Origin: Streptosporangium brasiliense
GTDB lineage: Bacteria > Actinomycetota > Actinomycetes > Streptosporangiales > Streptosporangiaceae
DNA length: 64,000 nucleotides
Assembly (NCBI RefSeq): GCF_030811595.1
Contig: NZ_JAUSRB010000002.1
Span: 3,472,001 to 3,536,000 of the forward strand
Reading direction: 5' to 3'
This document shows, piece after piece, positions 33,018 through 40,948 of the stretch. A program made the position numbers and the translations under genes. The stretch's first letter is position 1, and each line of letters opens with the position of its first letter. The notes beneath the pieces are model-generated. The model searched no databases. It was given only the letters and a program-made list of their open reading frames with translations, and was not told the DNA's origin.

Positions 33018-34150
33018 TGGCCAGGTTCCTGATCACGCTGCCCAGCCGGGAGCACGGCGGACGCGGCGCGCGGCCGGACTTCCCGGGCCCCGTCACCGAC
33101 CTGCGGCGCGCCTACGGCCCGTTCGACCACCTGGCCCAGGTGGGCAGGGCCGCGGAGATCGCGGCCTTCCACGGGGCCCTGGCCCCCTTCGACCCCGAGG
33201 GGGAGGAGTCCCTGGTCGTGGCGGCGGGGGTGCTCCGGCAGAGCCGCTGGCTCCGGGCGGTCGCCGAGTTCCACCCCGGCATCGCCACCCCCGTCTACGC
33301 GGCCAAGGTCTCGGCCTCCCTGCAGCGCTTCTCCACCGACCGTCTCGACTGGAAGCTCGCCGTCGACCTCGACCGGGGCACGGCCCGCGCCCAGGGCGAC
33401 TTCCTGGAGGGGCCGGACCGTTACGCGCGGGCCGAGGAGTTCCTCACCGTGGCCAAGGGCGTCTGGTCCGAGGAGGGCTACACCTACGAGGGGCGCTTCT
33501 ACCAGGTGCTCGCGGGCGGGTTCCAGCCGCCGCTCGCCGGACGGCTCTTCCCCAGGATCCACCTGTCGGGCACCTCGAAGGAGGCCCTCGAACTGTCCGC
33601 CCGCCACGCCGACGTGCACGTCTTCGACCCGGAGGACGACATCGAGGCCGCCGGCCTGCCTGGGGTCGCCTACGGCCTGCGGATCCCGGTCCTCGCCCGG
33701 GACGACGACGACGAGGCGTGGGAGGCGGCCCGCCGCCTGTGGCGGCGCGACGGCGGGACGGCGGCCACCCTGCCGGACCCCGACCCGCGGACCCGGCTGT
33801 GGCGGGGTTTCGCGCCGTCGCGGCCCGCCCGGGCGGCCGGGCCCGCCGGGCCGTCCGGGCGGGCTGTGGCGGAGGCGGCCGGTTCCCTCGGGACGGCGCT
33901 CCTCGGCCCCTTCGACACGGGGGCCGCCCGGCACTCGCCGGCGGAGGCCGCCGGGCTCCCGGGGACCGGCGGTCCCTTCCGGAGCGGGCTGGTGGGGGCG
34001 TTCGAGACCGTCGCCGCGGGGATCCGGGACTACATCGACCGGGGTGTCGGCGTCTTCTTCCTGGAGGCCGCGCCGTACATCGAGGAGACCTACCGCCTGG
34101 GCGAGCGGCTGCTGCCGCTGCTGGCGAAGGAGAGCGCTCATGTCCGTTGA
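33017..34150 (+). CDS. LLM-class flavin-dependent monooxygenase (SsuD-like), divergent
   Basis: This 377-residue member of the bacterial luciferase/SsuD superfamily has the core FHPGIATPVYAAKVSASLQRFS (flavin-binding TIM-barrel segment), DRYARAEEFLTVAKGVW with YTYEGRFYQV, IHLSGTSKEALELSARHADVHVF, and a C-terminal barrel helix. Residues about 270-325 form a Gly/Pro/Ala-rich low-complexity insertion absent from SsuD. It would use FMNH2 to oxygenate a C-S substrate. ATG 33017 overlaps the previous stop (TGATG). Its relation to the next gene (an intact SsuD) suggests two successive oxygenations. Confidence 0.75.
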   Translation: MARFLITLPSREHGGRGARPDFPGPVTDLRRAYGPFDHLAQVGRAAEIAAFHGALAPFDPEGEESLVVAAGVLRQSRWLRAVAEFHPGIATPVYAAKVSASLQRFSTDRLDWKLAVDLDRGTARAQGDFLEGPDRYARAEEFLTVAKGVWSEEGYTYEGRFYQVLAGGFQPPLAGRLFPRIHLSGTSKEALELSARHADVHVFDPEDDIEAAGLPGVAYGLRIPVLARDDDDEAWEAARRLWRRDGGTAATLPDPDPRTRLWRGFAPSRPARAAGPAGPSGRAVAEAAGSLGTALLGPFDTGAARHSPAEAAGLPGTGGPFRSGLVGAFETVAAGIRDYIDRGVGVFFLEAAPYIEETYRLGERLLPLLAKESAHVR

Positions 34151-35291
34151 CATCTACTGGCGCATCGGGACGCACGGCGACCAGCCGTCGCTCCGCAGGC
34201 GGGTCGCCAGCCGGGGGGAGTGGGCGCCGGTGGTGCCGGGCAGCCTGGCCCCCGGCGTCCGCGACGGGCAGCGGGACGGCTACAGCTACGTCGAGCACAT
34301 GGGCGACGTCGCCCGCGCCTCGGAGCTGTCGGGGTTCGTCGGCGGGCTGCTGCCGTCCTTCCCCAACACCGACGACCCCTGGGCGGCGGCGGCGACCCTG
34401 GCGAGGGAGACGACGACCTACCGGTTCATGATCGCCTTCCAGCCCGGGTTCCTCCACCCGGTGCAGGCCGCCCGCATGTCGGCCAGCCTGCAGCGGGCCA
34501 CCGGCGGCCGGGTCGTCTACAACGTCATCTCCGGCGGCGGCGGGCCCGACCAGCTCTGGTGGGGCGACCGGGTCGGCCACGACGACCGCTACGCGCGGAC
34601 CTCGGAGTTCCTCGACGTGCTCAAGGGCGTCTGGGACGGCGGGCCGTTCGACTTCGACGGGCGCTTCTACCGGGTCGAGGGAGCGGGGCTGCCGGAGGGG
34701 CTCGCCGGGCAGCCCTTCCCGGAGATCTACTTCTCCGGCTCGTCCAGGGCGGCCATCGACGCGGCCGGGCGGCACGCGGACTACTACCTGTCCTGGCTGG
34801 AGCCGTTCCACGCCCTGAGCGAGAAGTTCGACCAGGTCAGGGCCAACAGCGACCGCCCGCCCAAGTTCGCCGTCCGGATCGACGTGCTCGCCCGGGAGAC
34901 CGAGGAGGAGGCCTGGGACGAGATCCGCCGGGGCTGGGACAACATCGACCCCACCGTGCTCCGCGGCGCCACCGGCGACTCCATCGGCTGGCAGCGCAGC
35001 CAGTCGTTCGTCACCGGGACCATCAGCGGCCACCGCGACCTGGAGGTCACCCCCAACGTGTGGGGCGGCTTCCACCTGCTGCGCGGCGGGCCGGCGTTCG
35101 GCCTGGTCGGCAGCTACGAGCAGGTCGCCGAACGGCTGGACGGGCTGATCGGCCTCGGCGTCGGCGCCTTCATCCTCGCGGGCGTGCCGCACCTGGAGGA
35201 GGCCTACCGGGTCGGCGAGCACGTGCTCCCGCTGCTGCGCGGCCACGACCTCCGTATCGGATCACCACTACTGGAAGGGACCCCCTCATGA
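34140..35291 (+). CDS. LLM-class FMNH2-dependent alkanesulfonate/sulfone monooxygenase (SsuD-like)
   Basis: This 383-residue protein is a clear SsuD/SfnG-type enzyme: FQPGFLHPVQAARMSASLQ, RVVYNVISGGGG, DRYARTSEFLDVLKGVWDGGPFDFDGRFYRVEG, PEIYFSGSSRAAIDAAGRHADYYLSWLEP, and a C-terminal helix pair. These enzymes cleave or oxidise sulfonates or sulfones with reduced FMN and O2. No flavin reductase is in the operon, so reduced flavin must come from elsewhere. The start ATG (34140) lies within the end of the previous gene. Confidence 0.85.
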   Translation: MSVDIYWRIGTHGDQPSLRRRVASRGEWAPVVPGSLAPGVRDGQRDGYSYVEHMGDVARASELSGFVGGLLPSFPNTDDPWAAAATLARETTTYRFMIAFQPGFLHPVQAARMSASLQRATGGRVVYNVISGGGGPDQLWWGDRVGHDDRYARTSEFLDVLKGVWDGGPFDFDGRFYRVEGAGLPEGLAGQPFPEIYFSGSSRAAIDAAGRHADYYLSWLEPFHALSEKFDQVRANSDRPPKFAVRIDVLARETEEEAWDEIRRGWDNIDPTVLRGATGDSIGWQRSQSFVTGTISGHRDLEVTPNVWGGFHLLRGGPAFGLVGSYEQVAERLDGLIGLGVGAFILAGVPHLEEAYRVGEHVLPLLRGHDLRIGSPLLEGTPS

Positions 35292-36190
35292 GCGTCCGAG
35301 TTGGATATTTCCCCCACAACAACTCCCTGTGGGTGCTGCGCCACCGCGGCATCCTGGAGCGTGCCATCCCCGACGTGGAGTGGGTGGACCTGCGCTCCCT
35401 CCCGGACGGCGACAGGCCCGCGCCGACCGACGGGCTGCCCTCGGTCCACGGCGACCACCTGTTCGACGGCGGCTACGACTTCATCGGCACCGGCTCCACC
35501 CCGCCGGTCACCGCCCAGGGGAAGGGGCACGACATCGTCTACGTCGCGGTCTCCGGCTCCCGGCACGAGAACGGCAGGCTGGTGGTGCCGGAGGACTCGC
35601 CGATCACCTCTCCTGAGGACCTGAAGGGCAGGAGGGTCGCGCTCGGGCACGGCTCCTGGCAGACCACGCTGCTGCTGTTCGCCCTCGACAAGGCCGGTCT
35701 GAGCTGGAAGGACATCGTGCCCGTCGACGCCGGCACCGACGCGGGGGCGCTGCTGCTCAACGGTGAGGTGGACGCGTGGGTCGGCTCCTACCCCTCGCTC
35801 AGCAAGGTCGAGGCGCAGGCGCCGGTCCGCGAGCTGGTCGCCACCGACGGGCTGTTCAGCCACCGCTCGCTCTGGTTCACCCGGCGTGACTTCGCCGAGG
35901 GGCGGCCCGCGGAGCTCGCCGCGATCGTCGCCGCCCTCCAGGAGTCCGACGCCTGGATCCAGGAGAACTACCGCGAGGCGGCCGAGCTGTTCGCGGCCGA
36001 CGACGGCGGCGACGTCGACCACTGGGAGAACGCCCTGCGCAAGCGGCCCTTCGGGCTCAACCCGGTCACCGAGGAGTTCGTCGCCGAGCAGCAGCGCGCC
36101 GCCGATCTCTTCCACGCCAACGGCCTCATCGACCGCGAGGTCACCGTCGCCGACGCCGTCGACCCGGAGCTCGCCAAGCTGATCAGGTGA
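35288..36190 (+). CDS. Cytoplasmic SsuA-like binding-fold protein (no signal peptide, no cysteine)
   Basis: This 300-residue protein is of the NMT1/SsuA type-II binding fold (VRVGYFPHNNSLWVLRHRGILERA, GYDFIGTGSTPPVTAQGKGHDIVYVAVS, SPEDLKGRRVALGHGSWQTTLLLFALDKAG). It starts directly at the first beta-strand, so it has no export signal. It contains no cysteine, so it cannot be a DszB-like Cys-dependent desulfinase. It may be a ligand chaperone, a sensor or a divergent enzyme. ATG 35288 overlaps the LLM stop. It is the last gene of the operon. Confidence 0.7.
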   Translation: MSVRVGYFPHNNSLWVLRHRGILERAIPDVEWVDLRSLPDGDRPAPTDGLPSVHGDHLFDGGYDFIGTGSTPPVTAQGKGHDIVYVAVSGSRHENGRLVVPEDSPITSPEDLKGRRVALGHGSWQTTLLLFALDKAGLSWKDIVPVDAGTDAGALLLNGEVDAWVGSYPSLSKVEAQAPVRELVATDGLFSHRSLWFTRRDFAEGRPAELAAIVAALQESDAWIQENYREAAELFAADDGGDVDHWENALRKRPFGLNPVTEEFVAEQQRAADLFHANGLIDREVTVADAVDPELAKLIR

Positions 36191-36398
36191 TCGCGGGGAC
36201 CGTCCCGGAGACCGTCGCGAGACCGCGGGGTCTGCCGGGTGACCACCGGGGCGTCCGGGGAACCGCCGGGCCGTTCGGGAGGCAGTCAGGGGAGCCGCCG
36301 GGCCGGTCAGGCGGTCGCGGAGGGGGAGGGGGTTGATCTCCTCCCCTTCCGCGAGGCCCGGCCGCGCGGCCGAACCCGTCGCGCGCCGGGTGAAGCGC

Positions 36399-37184
36399 TC
36401 AGATCGGGTCCCAGGGGACGGAGTCGTAGATCCGCGTCACCGTCTTCATGAGCTCCGCGTCCACGGGAATGGACAGGTCGTCGACGCGCTCGACGGGGGC
36501 GATCCCCTGGGAGTTGGTGACGAAGGCCGCGGTGAAGGACGTCAGGTCGGCGAGGCGTACCGTGCCGCGCCGGGACGGCAGGCCCGCGCCGGGCAGCCTC
36601 GGTTCGAGGAGCTGCATGGTGATCCCCAGCAGGGCGGGCGCGTCGGGCCAGACGACCGCCGACCCGTCGAAGAAACCGATGTTGGTGATCCCGCCCTCGG
36701 ATATGACCCCGTCGGGGCCGGTCAGCAGCGCCTCGTGGAAGCCGCCGCGCTCCGCCAGGCGCCGGTGGTAGGCCTGCCCGAAGCCCCCGATGTGCTTGAT
36801 GTGGGGGACCGGCCGCTGGTAGGGGACGGCCCGCAGGCGCTGCGGGGTACTCGGCATCTCGGACGGTGGCCGTACGACGACCATGACGGACACCGCGCCG
36901 TCCGGCTCCGCCCGGAAGACGTAGACCCGGACCGATGCCGCGCCGTCGCCGCCGAGGGCGTGCCGGATGTGGTCACGGACCCGGTCGGCGTCCAGATCGG
37001 CGTCGAACAGCTCGCGGGTGGCCGCGCGCAACCTGTCGAGGTGGAGATCCATGCCGCGGACCTTCCCACCCCTGACCTGCATGGCGGTGAAGTGCCCATA
37101 GTTGGAAAGGGTGAGAGGGAGAAGCCGCTCCGCGGTGGCGGCGCGACCGTCGATCTCGACCCGGGGGACCGGTGAATTGGCCAT
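36399..37184 (-). CDS. Class IV aminotransferase (branched-chain/ADC-lyase-like)
   Basis: This 261-residue fold-type IV PLP enzyme has catalytic Lys in VPHIKHIGGFGQAYHRR, the GVISEGGITNIGFF loop that holds the PLP phosphate, and ITMQLLEPRLPGAG. It is shorter than IlvE and closer to 4-amino-4-deoxychorismate lyase/D-amino acid transaminase-type proteins. No partner genes identify the substrate. ATG 37184 (GGGG upstream on the minus strand) removes an upstream stretch without homology. Confidence 0.75.
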   Translation of the reverse strand: MANSPVPRVEIDGRAATAERLLPLTLSNYGHFTAMQVRGGKVRGMDLHLDRLRAATRELFDADLDADRVRDHIRHALGGDGAASVRVYVFRAEPDGAVSVMVVVRPPSEMPSTPQRLRAVPYQRPVPHIKHIGGFGQAYHRRLAERGGFHEALLTGPDGVISEGGITNIGFFDGSAVVWPDAPALLGITMQLLEPRLPGAGLPSRRGTVRLADLTSFTAAFVTNSQGIAPVERVDDLSIPVDAELMKTVTRIYDSVPWDPI

Positions 37185-37250
37185 GATCCCCACCATAGCG
37201 AGCCGTCCTCGCCTTCGACGCCCGGCGAACACGGCCGGAGCCGGTGCAGC

Positions 37251-37670
37251 TCAGGGGTTGTTCTCCCGCGCGGCCGAGATGTCGGCCAGGGCCGACTCGG
37301 GGTCGAGTTCGACGGCCAGGTCCCCGATGCTCAGGACGCAGACGGCCATGTCGTCCTCGACCACCGGTATGCGGCGGATGGCGTTGGAGCGCATCAGCCG
37401 TACGGCCTGCTCGATGCTCGTGTCCGGACCGACGGTCACGACGTCGCCGCTGTAGGCCTCCCGCACCGGCGTGTCGGGGCCCTTGTCCTCCGCCACGACG
37501 CGGACGGCGATGTCACGGTCGGTCACGATCCCTCTCACCCGGCCGTCGTGGGTGACGATCACCGCTCCGGTGTCCTCGGCGGCCATGAGGCGGGCCGCCA
37601 CGGACACGGGCTGGCTCGCGTCAACGGTCGCCGGGTCGTGCGTCATCACGTCGGCCACCGTCTTCGCCAT
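37251..37670 (-). CDS. Tandem CBS-domain protein (Hrp1-like)
   Basis: This 139-residue protein consists of two CBS repeats. The first is VADVMTHDPATVDASQPVSVAARLMAAEDTGAVIV with DGRVRGIVTDRDIAVRV. The second is VTVGPDTSIEQAVRLMRSNAIRRIPVVED. It resembles Mycobacterium Hrp1, which is ligand-binding and hypoxia-responsive. The usual adenosyl ligand is not proven here. It is monocistronic. Confidence 0.85.
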   Translation of the reverse strand: MAKTVADVMTHDPATVDASQPVSVAARLMAAEDTGAVIVTHDGRVRGIVTDRDIAVRVVAEDKGPDTPVREAYSGDVVTVGPDTSIEQAVRLMRSNAIRRIPVVEDDMAVCVLSIGDLAVELDPESALADISAARENNP

Positions 37671-37799
37671 GACGACCTCCCCTGTTCGACAAATGAGGTA
37701 CTGCCCGACATTTGCCTAGGAAACGGATCGGACGCGTGGACGGGGTGTCCGTCACGGGTCTGGGGTATGGCACGCCGTACCTCCGACCGGTGGGCCGGC

Positions 37800-38561
37800 T
37801 CACGGTCTGGCCGACGGGCGGCCGGCCACGAAGTTCTGGAAGCCGACCTTCACCCGCTCGATCGGGTCCCGGATCCTCTTCTCCCGCCACTCGGCCCTGC
37901 GCAGCTTCCGCGAGCCGGGCCGGTAACGCCGCCGAGCCCAGGGCGAGCCGGGGCGGGCCAGCCGGACCGCGCCGACCATGGCCAGCGGGGTGAGGTAGAT
38001 CCCGAGCAGGCCGGTCCAGATCTTCCCCTTGGCCAGGCTGACGAGCGACAGCAGCGTGTTGCCGCTGACGATCAGGGCGATCTCGGTGCGGGACAGGACC
38101 TTGCCGTCCGGGCCGGGGGCGAGCACGTCGCCGAGCTCCAGGGGGCTCGCGCCGAGCAGGGCCAGGCCGCACAGCGCGACGGCGACGAACACGGCGTCCA
38201 CCGACAGGCGGCCCTGCTGCGCCCAGTAGACGTCTTCGAGATGGAGCACCAGCGCGAACTCGTCCAGCACGAGCGAGGTCCCGACGCCGAAGAGTGCGGC
38301 GAGCAGCCCCGCCGAGACCGAGGTGCTGTCCTCCACCGCCAGCCCGCTGATCCCGCCCACGCACATGAGGACCAGGCCGAACACGACGTGGTGGATGTGC
38401 ATGCCGCCGGGCGCCACGTTCCCCGGCCACCATCTCACCTGGGCCCGGATCAGGCGCACGCTGACCCGGATGAACAGGAACGTGACGATGAAGGAGACGA
38501 AGAAGCAGAACAGCCGGAGCTTCCCGGCCGCCACGATCTCCGTCGAGAACCATGCCCCCAC
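37800..38561 (-). CDS. Integral membrane protein of unknown function
   Basis: This 253-residue protein has about six membrane spans: LRLFCFFVSFIVTFLFIRVSV, HHVVFGLVLMCVGGISGLAV, LLAALFGVGTSLVLDEFALVL and others. An HIHH motif and a conserved LDEFALVLHLEDVYW segment suggest a metal- or quinone-associated membrane protein. The C-tail is strongly basic (RRRYRPGSRKLRRAEWREKR) and faces the cytoplasm. I do not recognise a characterised family. Confidence 0.7.
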   Translation of the reverse strand: MGAWFSTEIVAAGKLRLFCFFVSFIVTFLFIRVSVRLIRAQVRWWPGNVAPGGMHIHHVVFGLVLMCVGGISGLAVEDSTSVSAGLLAALFGVGTSLVLDEFALVLHLEDVYWAQQGRLSVDAVFVAVALCGLALLGASPLELGDVLAPGPDGKVLSRTEIALIVSGNTLLSLVSLAKGKIWTGLLGIYLTPLAMVGAVRLARPGSPWARRRYRPGSRKLRRAEWREKRIRDPIERVKVGFQNFVAGRPSARP

Positions 38562-38682
38562 GGCGCCCCCGCAGTCGTGAAAGGGGGGACTCCGGGCAGG
38601 TTATCAACCTCCGGCCCGGCCGGGGCGGCGGGGAGCCGGGCGCCGGGCCTCGTCGCCGGTGGCCCGGTCCCGGTGGGGGCGC

Positions 38683-39486
38683 CTAGTCCGGGTGGTGCTG
38701 GTGCTGCAGGTAGGCGGCGGTCTCGGGGTTCGCCGGGAAGTACGCCTCGATGGCCAGCTCGGCGACGGTGATGTCCAGCGGGGTGCCGAAGGTCGCCATC
38801 GTGCTGAAGAAGGCGAGCTCCCGGTAGCCGCGGCGCAGGCGCAGGGGGATCACTATGTCCCCGGGGCCCGGCCGCTCTATCTCGGGCTCCGGCTGGTCGC
38901 AGGGGTAGCCGTCCAGCTCGCGCCAGAGCGCGTCCAGCTCGGGGTCGGCGGTGAGGCTGATCTGGCGGCGCAGCCGGTGCAGCAGGTGGGCGCGCCACTC
39001 GCCCAGGTTGATGATCCGCTGGGCCATCCCCCGGGGGTGCAGGCTCAGCCGGAGCACGTTGACCGGTGGGACGAGCAGCTCCGGCGCGACGCCGCGCAGC
39101 AGCACGCCGGTGGCGGCGTTGCGGTCCACCAGGTTCCAGCCCTGGTCCACGACCACCGCCGGGTAGGGCTCGTGACCGCTCAGCACCTGGCCGAGCGCCT
39201 CCCTGACCGACGCCATCTGCGGCGAGTTGAGCGGCGTCTCGGCGTAGACCGGCGCGAACCCGCCGGAGAGCAGGAGGTGGTTGCGCTCGCGGAGGGGGAG
39301 GTCCAGCTCCTCGGCGAGGTGCAGGATCATGTCCCGGCTCGGCTTGGACCGGCCGGTCTCCACGAAGCTCAGGTGCCGGGTGGAGATGTCGGCCTGGATG
39401 GCGAGATCCATCTGGCTCATCCGCCTGCGTTCCCGCCACTGGCGCAGCAGTTCACCGACCGGCCGGGACGCGCTGGTGGAGGTCAC
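38683..39486 (-). CDS. XRE-family regulator with MmyB-like ligand domain
   Basis: This 267-residue protein has an N-terminal HTH_3 (GELLRQWRERRRMSQMDLAIQADISTRHLSFVETGRSKPSRDM, about 11-53). A MmyB/PAS-like C-terminal domain follows, carrying VVDQGWNLVDRNAATG, typical of the actinomycete helix-turn-helix MmyB regulators. These usually sit next to the enzyme they control and sense a fatty-acid or small aromatic ligand. Its divergent neighbour is the TOBE gene, and a perfect palindrome lies between them. Confidence 0.8.
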   Translation of the reverse strand: MTSTSASRPVGELLRQWRERRRMSQMDLAIQADISTRHLSFVETGRSKPSRDMILHLAEELDLPLRERNHLLLSGGFAPVYAETPLNSPQMASVREALGQVLSGHEPYPAVVVDQGWNLVDRNAATGVLLRGVAPELLVPPVNVLRLSLHPRGMAQRIINLGEWRAHLLHRLRRQISLTADPELDALWRELDGYPCDQPEPEIERPGPGDIVIPLRLRRGYRELAFFSTMATFGTPLDITVAELAIEAYFPANPETAAYLQHQHHPD

Positions 39487-39519
39487 AAATCACACGATAA
39501 CCGGCGATGATCTGTAAAA

Positions 39520-39540
39520 CCATTACCGTCCATGTAATGG
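39520..39540. promoter_or_regulatory. CCATTAC-N7-GTAATGG operator in divergent promoter
   Basis: Perfect 7-bp arms (39520-39526, 39534-39540) surround a 7-base spacer, in the A+T-rich centre of the 182-bp gap between the XRE regulator and TOBE gene. This is a likely autoregulatory site of the XRE protein, possibly co-controlling the molybdate genes. Confidence 0.5.
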
Positions 39541-39668
39541 GAACCGTGATGCCCCCGGTCCGGGTCCACCATGGCAGATGCGAGCCGCCGGCAGCCGGAT
39601 GCCTCACACCTTCCGGGGTATGTGCCGGCCAGGGGTGGAAACTGCGGGAGATAGGGTGATGGACTGTG

Positions 39669-40064
39669 ATGACGTTCCGGATCAGCGAGGCGGCGGCACT
39701 GCTCGGGGTCAGCGCCGACACGGTGCGCCGCTGGGTCGACGCCGGACGGCTGTCCGCGCGGCGTGACGAGCACGGACACCGCCTGATCCCCGGCACCGAG
39801 CTGGCCGCCTTCGCGCGGGCCCAGTCGGGCCGCGACGAGCAGGGCGGCAGCGCCTCCTCCGCGCGCAACCGCTTCAGGGGGATCGTGACCGAGGTGGTCA
39901 AGGACACCGTGATGGCCCAGGTGGAGATCGCCGCGGGGCCGTTCCGGGTGGTGTCCCTGATGAGCCGTCAGTCGGCCGACGATCTCGGGCTGGAGCCGGG
40001 CGTGGTCGCGGTCGCGGTCGTGAAGTCGACCACCGTCGTCGTCGAAGTGCCGGAGACCCCCTGA
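39669..40064 (+). CDS. MerR-HTH plus TOBE molybdate-binding regulator (molbindin-like)
   Basis: This 131-residue protein has an N-terminal helix-turn-helix (ISEAAALLGVSADTVRRWVDAGRL, with RRDEHGHRLI) and a C-terminal TOBE/molbindin domain (RNRFRGIVTEVVKDTVMAQVEIAAG, VVSLMSRQSADDLGLEPG). TOBE domains bind molybdate or tungstate. It is first in a molybdate uptake locus, consistent with molybdate-responsive control. The start is ATG 39669, directly after GTG 39666. Confidence 0.85.
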   Translation: MTFRISEAAALLGVSADTVRRWVDAGRLSARRDEHGHRLIPGTELAAFARAQSGRDEQGGSASSARNRFRGIVTEVVKDTVMAQVEIAAGPFRVVSLMSRQSADDLGLEPGVVAVAVVKSTTVVVEVPETP

Positions 40065-40076
40065 CCACTGGAGATC

Positions 40077-40157
40077 GTGTTGAGACTGACCCGGACGGCG
40101 CCGGCCGGGGAGCGGGCCGGGCGGTCCGCCGCACCGGGCGGGAGAAGGGCCCGGTGA
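40077..40157 (+). other. 26-codon mini-ORF at the position of modA
   Basis: GTG 40077 opens a frame of 26 codons (starts VLRLTRTA, rich in Arg/Gly/Ala) that ends by overlapping the ModB start (GTGA). A GAG-type RBS lies just upstream. In standard actinomycete loci modA sits here. The mini-ORF may be the residue of an in-frame deletion of modA, or may serve only to couple translation. It is not a functional binding protein. Confidence 0.4.
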
Positions 40158-40948
40158 GGGAGCGGGCGCCGGGGCGGATGCCGTGGGTGCTGGCGGTCCC
40201 GGCGGTCGCCGGGCTGGCGTTCCTGGTCCTGCCGCTGGCCGGGCTGCTGGTGCGGGCCCCGTGGCCGACGATGGGGCGGCGGCTGGCGCAGCCGCAGGTG
40301 CTGGAGGCGCTGCGGCTCTCGCTGGTCACCGCGACCCTCGCGACCGCGATCTGCCTGCTGCTCGGGGTGCCGCTGGCCTGGCTGCTGGCCCGGGGCGACC
40401 TCCCCGGCCGACGGCTGGTCCGGGCGCTGGTGACGGTGCCGCTGGTGCTGCCGCCGGTGGTCGGGGGCGTGGCGCTGCTGCTGGTCCTCGGCCGCAACGG
40501 GCTGGTCGGCCGGTGGATCCACGAGACGCTGGGGTTCTCGCTCCCGTTCACCACGGCGGGGGTCGTGGTGGCCGAGGCGTTCGTGGCCATGCCGTTCCTG
40601 GTCATCAGCGTGGAGGGTGCGCTGAAGGCCGCCGACCTGCGGTTCGAGGAGGCGGCGGCGACCCTCGGAGCCTCCCGCTGGCGGGTGTTCACCCGGGTCA
40701 CCCTGCCGCTGGTCGCACCGGGCATCTCGGCGGGGGCCGTGCTCTGCTGGGCCAGGGCCCTGGGCGAGTTCGGGGCCACGATCACCTTCGCCGGAAACTT
40801 CCCCGGCCGGACCCAGACCATGCCGCTGGCGGTCTACCTGGCGCTGGAGACCGATCCCGAGGCCGCGATCGTGCTGAGCCTGGTGCTGCTGGCGGTCTCG
40901 GTGGCCGTGCTGGCCAGCCTGCGGGAACGGTGGGTCGGGGCGTCATGA
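40154..40948 (+). CDS. modB: Molybdate ABC transporter permease
   Basis: This 264-residue protein has five to six membrane helices and the ModB/CysT-type signature. It includes the LRLSLVTATLATAICLLLGVPLAWLLAR segment and, after an inner-membrane loop, the EAA-like region DLRFEEAAATLGASRWRVFTRVTLPLVAPG. The C-terminal part has ALGEFGATITFAGNFPGRTQTMPLAVY, a typical ModB pattern. Start GTG 40154 overlaps the mini-ORF stop. No modA is next to it. Confidence 0.85.
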   Translation: MRERAPGRMPWVLAVPAVAGLAFLVLPLAGLLVRAPWPTMGRRLAQPQVLEALRLSLVTATLATAICLLLGVPLAWLLARGDLPGRRLVRALVTVPLVLPPVVGGVALLLVLGRNGLVGRWIHETLGFSLPFTTAGVVVAEAFVAMPFLVISVEGALKAADLRFEEAAATLGASRWRVFTRVTLPLVAPGISAGAVLCWARALGEFGATITFAGNFPGRTQTMPLAVYLALETDPEAAIVLSLVLLAVSVAVLASLRERWVGAS

